Source: an uncultured Gammaproteobacteria bacterium
GTDB taxonomy: Bacteria > Pseudomonadota > Gammaproteobacteria > UBA4575
Assembly: GCA_951812785.1 (NCBI GenBank)
Contig: OX638335.1
Location: 62,001-126,000 of the forward strand
Length of the DNA: 64,000 nucleotides
Direction of reading: 5' to 3'
The translations under genes were made by a program, and so were the position numbers. How positions within the stretch are numbered: the first letter of the stretch is position 1; each line of letters starts with the position of its first letter. Below, piece after piece: positions 63,086 to 64,000 of this stretch. The notes under the pieces were generated by a model that was not told the origin of the DNA, did no database searches, and saw nothing but the letters and a program-made list of their open reading frames with translations.

Positions 63086-63306
63086 TTTATAGTAAAAAAT
63101 TCATTAACTTTATTGTGTATACACTGTACGCACTTTGTGCGGCAGTATTATTAGTTGATGTGTTTCACCATAAGCACGGACATTTTGAATTTGAAGAGTG
63201 GTTTGGCTTTTATGCATTTTATGGTTTTGCCGCCTACATGATCATTGTTAATTCAGCCAAGTTATTGCGCAAATTGCTCAAGCGAGATGAAGATTACTAT
63301 GATTGA
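63082..63306 (+). CDS. 74-residue two-helix membrane protein within the antiporter cluster
   Basis: Two helices (about 8-27 and 44-62) joined by a His-rich loop (VFHHKHGHFEFEEWFGF) with FYAFYGFAAYMIIV after it. I recall similar small proteins ending the same way beside Mrp-like subunits in other proteobacteria, but no assigned function. It overlaps the preceding gene by 4 bp and the next one by 8 bp, so it is translationally coupled and almost certainly part of the complex. Confidence 0.8.
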   Translation: MIYSKKFINFIVYTLYALCAAVLLVDVFHHKHGHFEFEEWFGFYAFYGFAAYMIIVNSAKLLRKLLKRDEDYYD

Positions 63307-64000
63307 TTTCTTCTCGAATGATTTCATCAACCATCCCGGCATTATTTTAATCTTGGGTGGCATCGCTATGATGTTCATGCCTGGCAACATGCGTAGAATT
63401 GTTACCATCGCCTTACCCGTTATCGCTATGTTGGGTTTCTTAAGTTATCCAGATGAGCTTATCCTCACTGTCAATGCATTTGGCTACACATTAGATCCCA
63501 TACGCATTGACGGCTTAAGTTGGATTTTCACGTTAATTTTTATCATTGCTGCATTTATTACCGCACTGTATTCATTGCATAGCTCTAACAAAACTGAGCA
63601 ATCAACCATTGCCATCTATGCAGGCTCCGCCATGGGCGCGGTGTTAGCAGGTGATTTACTCACGCTGTTTATTTTTTGGGAAATTAGCGCACTGTCATCA
63701 ACAGTGATTATCTGGGCTGGAAATCGTAATCAATCTAAGCAAGCCGGTATGCGTTATCTGTTAATACACATTACCTCAGGCCTGTTATTACTACTAGGTA
63801 GCATTCTTCATTACCAGGAACATCAGTCGATTCTATTCAATGCCATGAATATTGATTCTTTGGCAGGCTTGTTAATATTCTTAGCCTTCGGTATTAAATG
63901 CGCATTTCCTCTGCTACACAACTGGTTACAAGATGCCTACCCACAAGCCAGCCCTGTCGGTACAGTAGCGCTCTCCGCTTTTACCACCAAGTTAGCCGTG
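63299..64000 (+). CDS. third MrpD/NuoL-like antiporter subunit, partial (runs off the window)
   Basis: Open from the ATG at 63299 to the window end, 234 codons seen. Helix-5 Glu is in LFIFWEISALSSTVIIWAG, helix-7 Lys in FGIKCAFPLLHNWLQDAYPQ, and ASPVGTVALSAFTTKLAV shows the start of the discontinuous helix. Its start overlaps the 74-residue gene. What follows outside the window would show whether this cluster is a pure antiporter or joins other redox subunits. Confidence 0.93.
   Translation, partial: MIDFFSNDFINHPGIILILGGIAMMFMPGNMRRIVTIALPVIAMLGFLSYPDELILTVNAFGYTLDPIRIDGLSWIFTLIFIIAAFITALYSLHSSNKTEQSTIAIYAGSAMGAVLAGDLLTLFIFWEISALSSTVIIWAGNRNQSKQAGMRYLLIHITSGLLLLLGSILHYQEHQSILFNAMNIDSLAGLLIFLAFGIKCAFPLLHNWLQDAYPQASPVGTVALSAFTTKLAV

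Noticed and set aside
1-64000. CRISPR arrays, rRNA and tRNA genes
   Set aside because: No regular repeat-spacer pattern, no rRNA-like conserved stretches and no cloverleaf with a TTCRA arm were noticed by eye on either strand.

Overview
The window is chromosomal DNA of a moderately AT-rich gammaproteobacterium. The evidence is gene order and content: the runs ubiE-ubiJ-ubiB, hslV-hslU, dapF-DUF484-xerC, lysA next to lptM, argH followed by an algZR-type pair and hemC-hemD-hemX-hemY, and polA facing engB. Ubiquinone genes and cytochromes c4 and c5 point to aerobic respiration. I cannot name the genus from the sequence. No rRNA, tRNA or CRISPR array was seen.

Layout. 1-2588: ispB and cysS. 3098-20100: a phosphate block with ppx, ppk1 downstream of two glycosyltransferases, a PAP2 phosphatase, an outer-membrane porin, phoB-phoR, pstS-pstC-pstA-pstB, phoU and a 26-codon membrane ORF. 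Pho-box-like 11-bp repeats precede the porin and pstS, and more weakly phoB. 20666-26612: an accessory island with an OmpA-like lipoprotein, a decayed IS481-family element, an IS110/IS1111-type remnant, a small integron-type cassette array without an integrase (attC sites around higBA, a lipoprotein gene, parDE and an exported charged protein), an IS3-family element and a deleted REP-associated transposase gene. 26633-33154: cytochrome c5, dsbA, cytochrome c4, engB, a candidate sRNA at the Spot 42/ErsA position, polA and a LOG-family gene. 33190-36567: a TRAP transporter with membrane subunits and binding protein on converging strands. 36602-48614: uvrD, ubiquinone genes, HslUV protease, xerC, and the lysine/peptidoglycan genes dapF, lysA and lptM. 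48712-57692: esterase, argH, a frameshifted algZ with intact algR, and haem genes. 57759-64000: a membrane antiporter cluster in archaeal Mbh/Mrp-like subunit order with at least three MrpD/NuoLMN-type subunits, running off the end.

How it fits together. Phosphate is taken up by the porin and PstSCAB, sensed through PhoR/PhoB/PhoU, and stored or mobilised by Ppk and Ppx. The glycosyltransferases upstream of ppk and the neighbouring PAP2 enzyme could make phosphate-free glycolipids under starvation (inference). The cassette array is the most striking accessory feature: its attC sites share orientation, two show the same extrahelical G, two cassettes are toxin-antitoxin modules with palindromic candidate operators, and both edges are cut by IS-related DNA.

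Several genes look damaged: ppx (one-base frameshift at the start), PAP2 (no start codon), algZ (two frameshifts), a YccU-like CoA-binding gene (two TGA stops) and the transposases. DapF carries Ser where the family has its second catalytic Cys. These may be real decay or sequence error, and each is listed separately.
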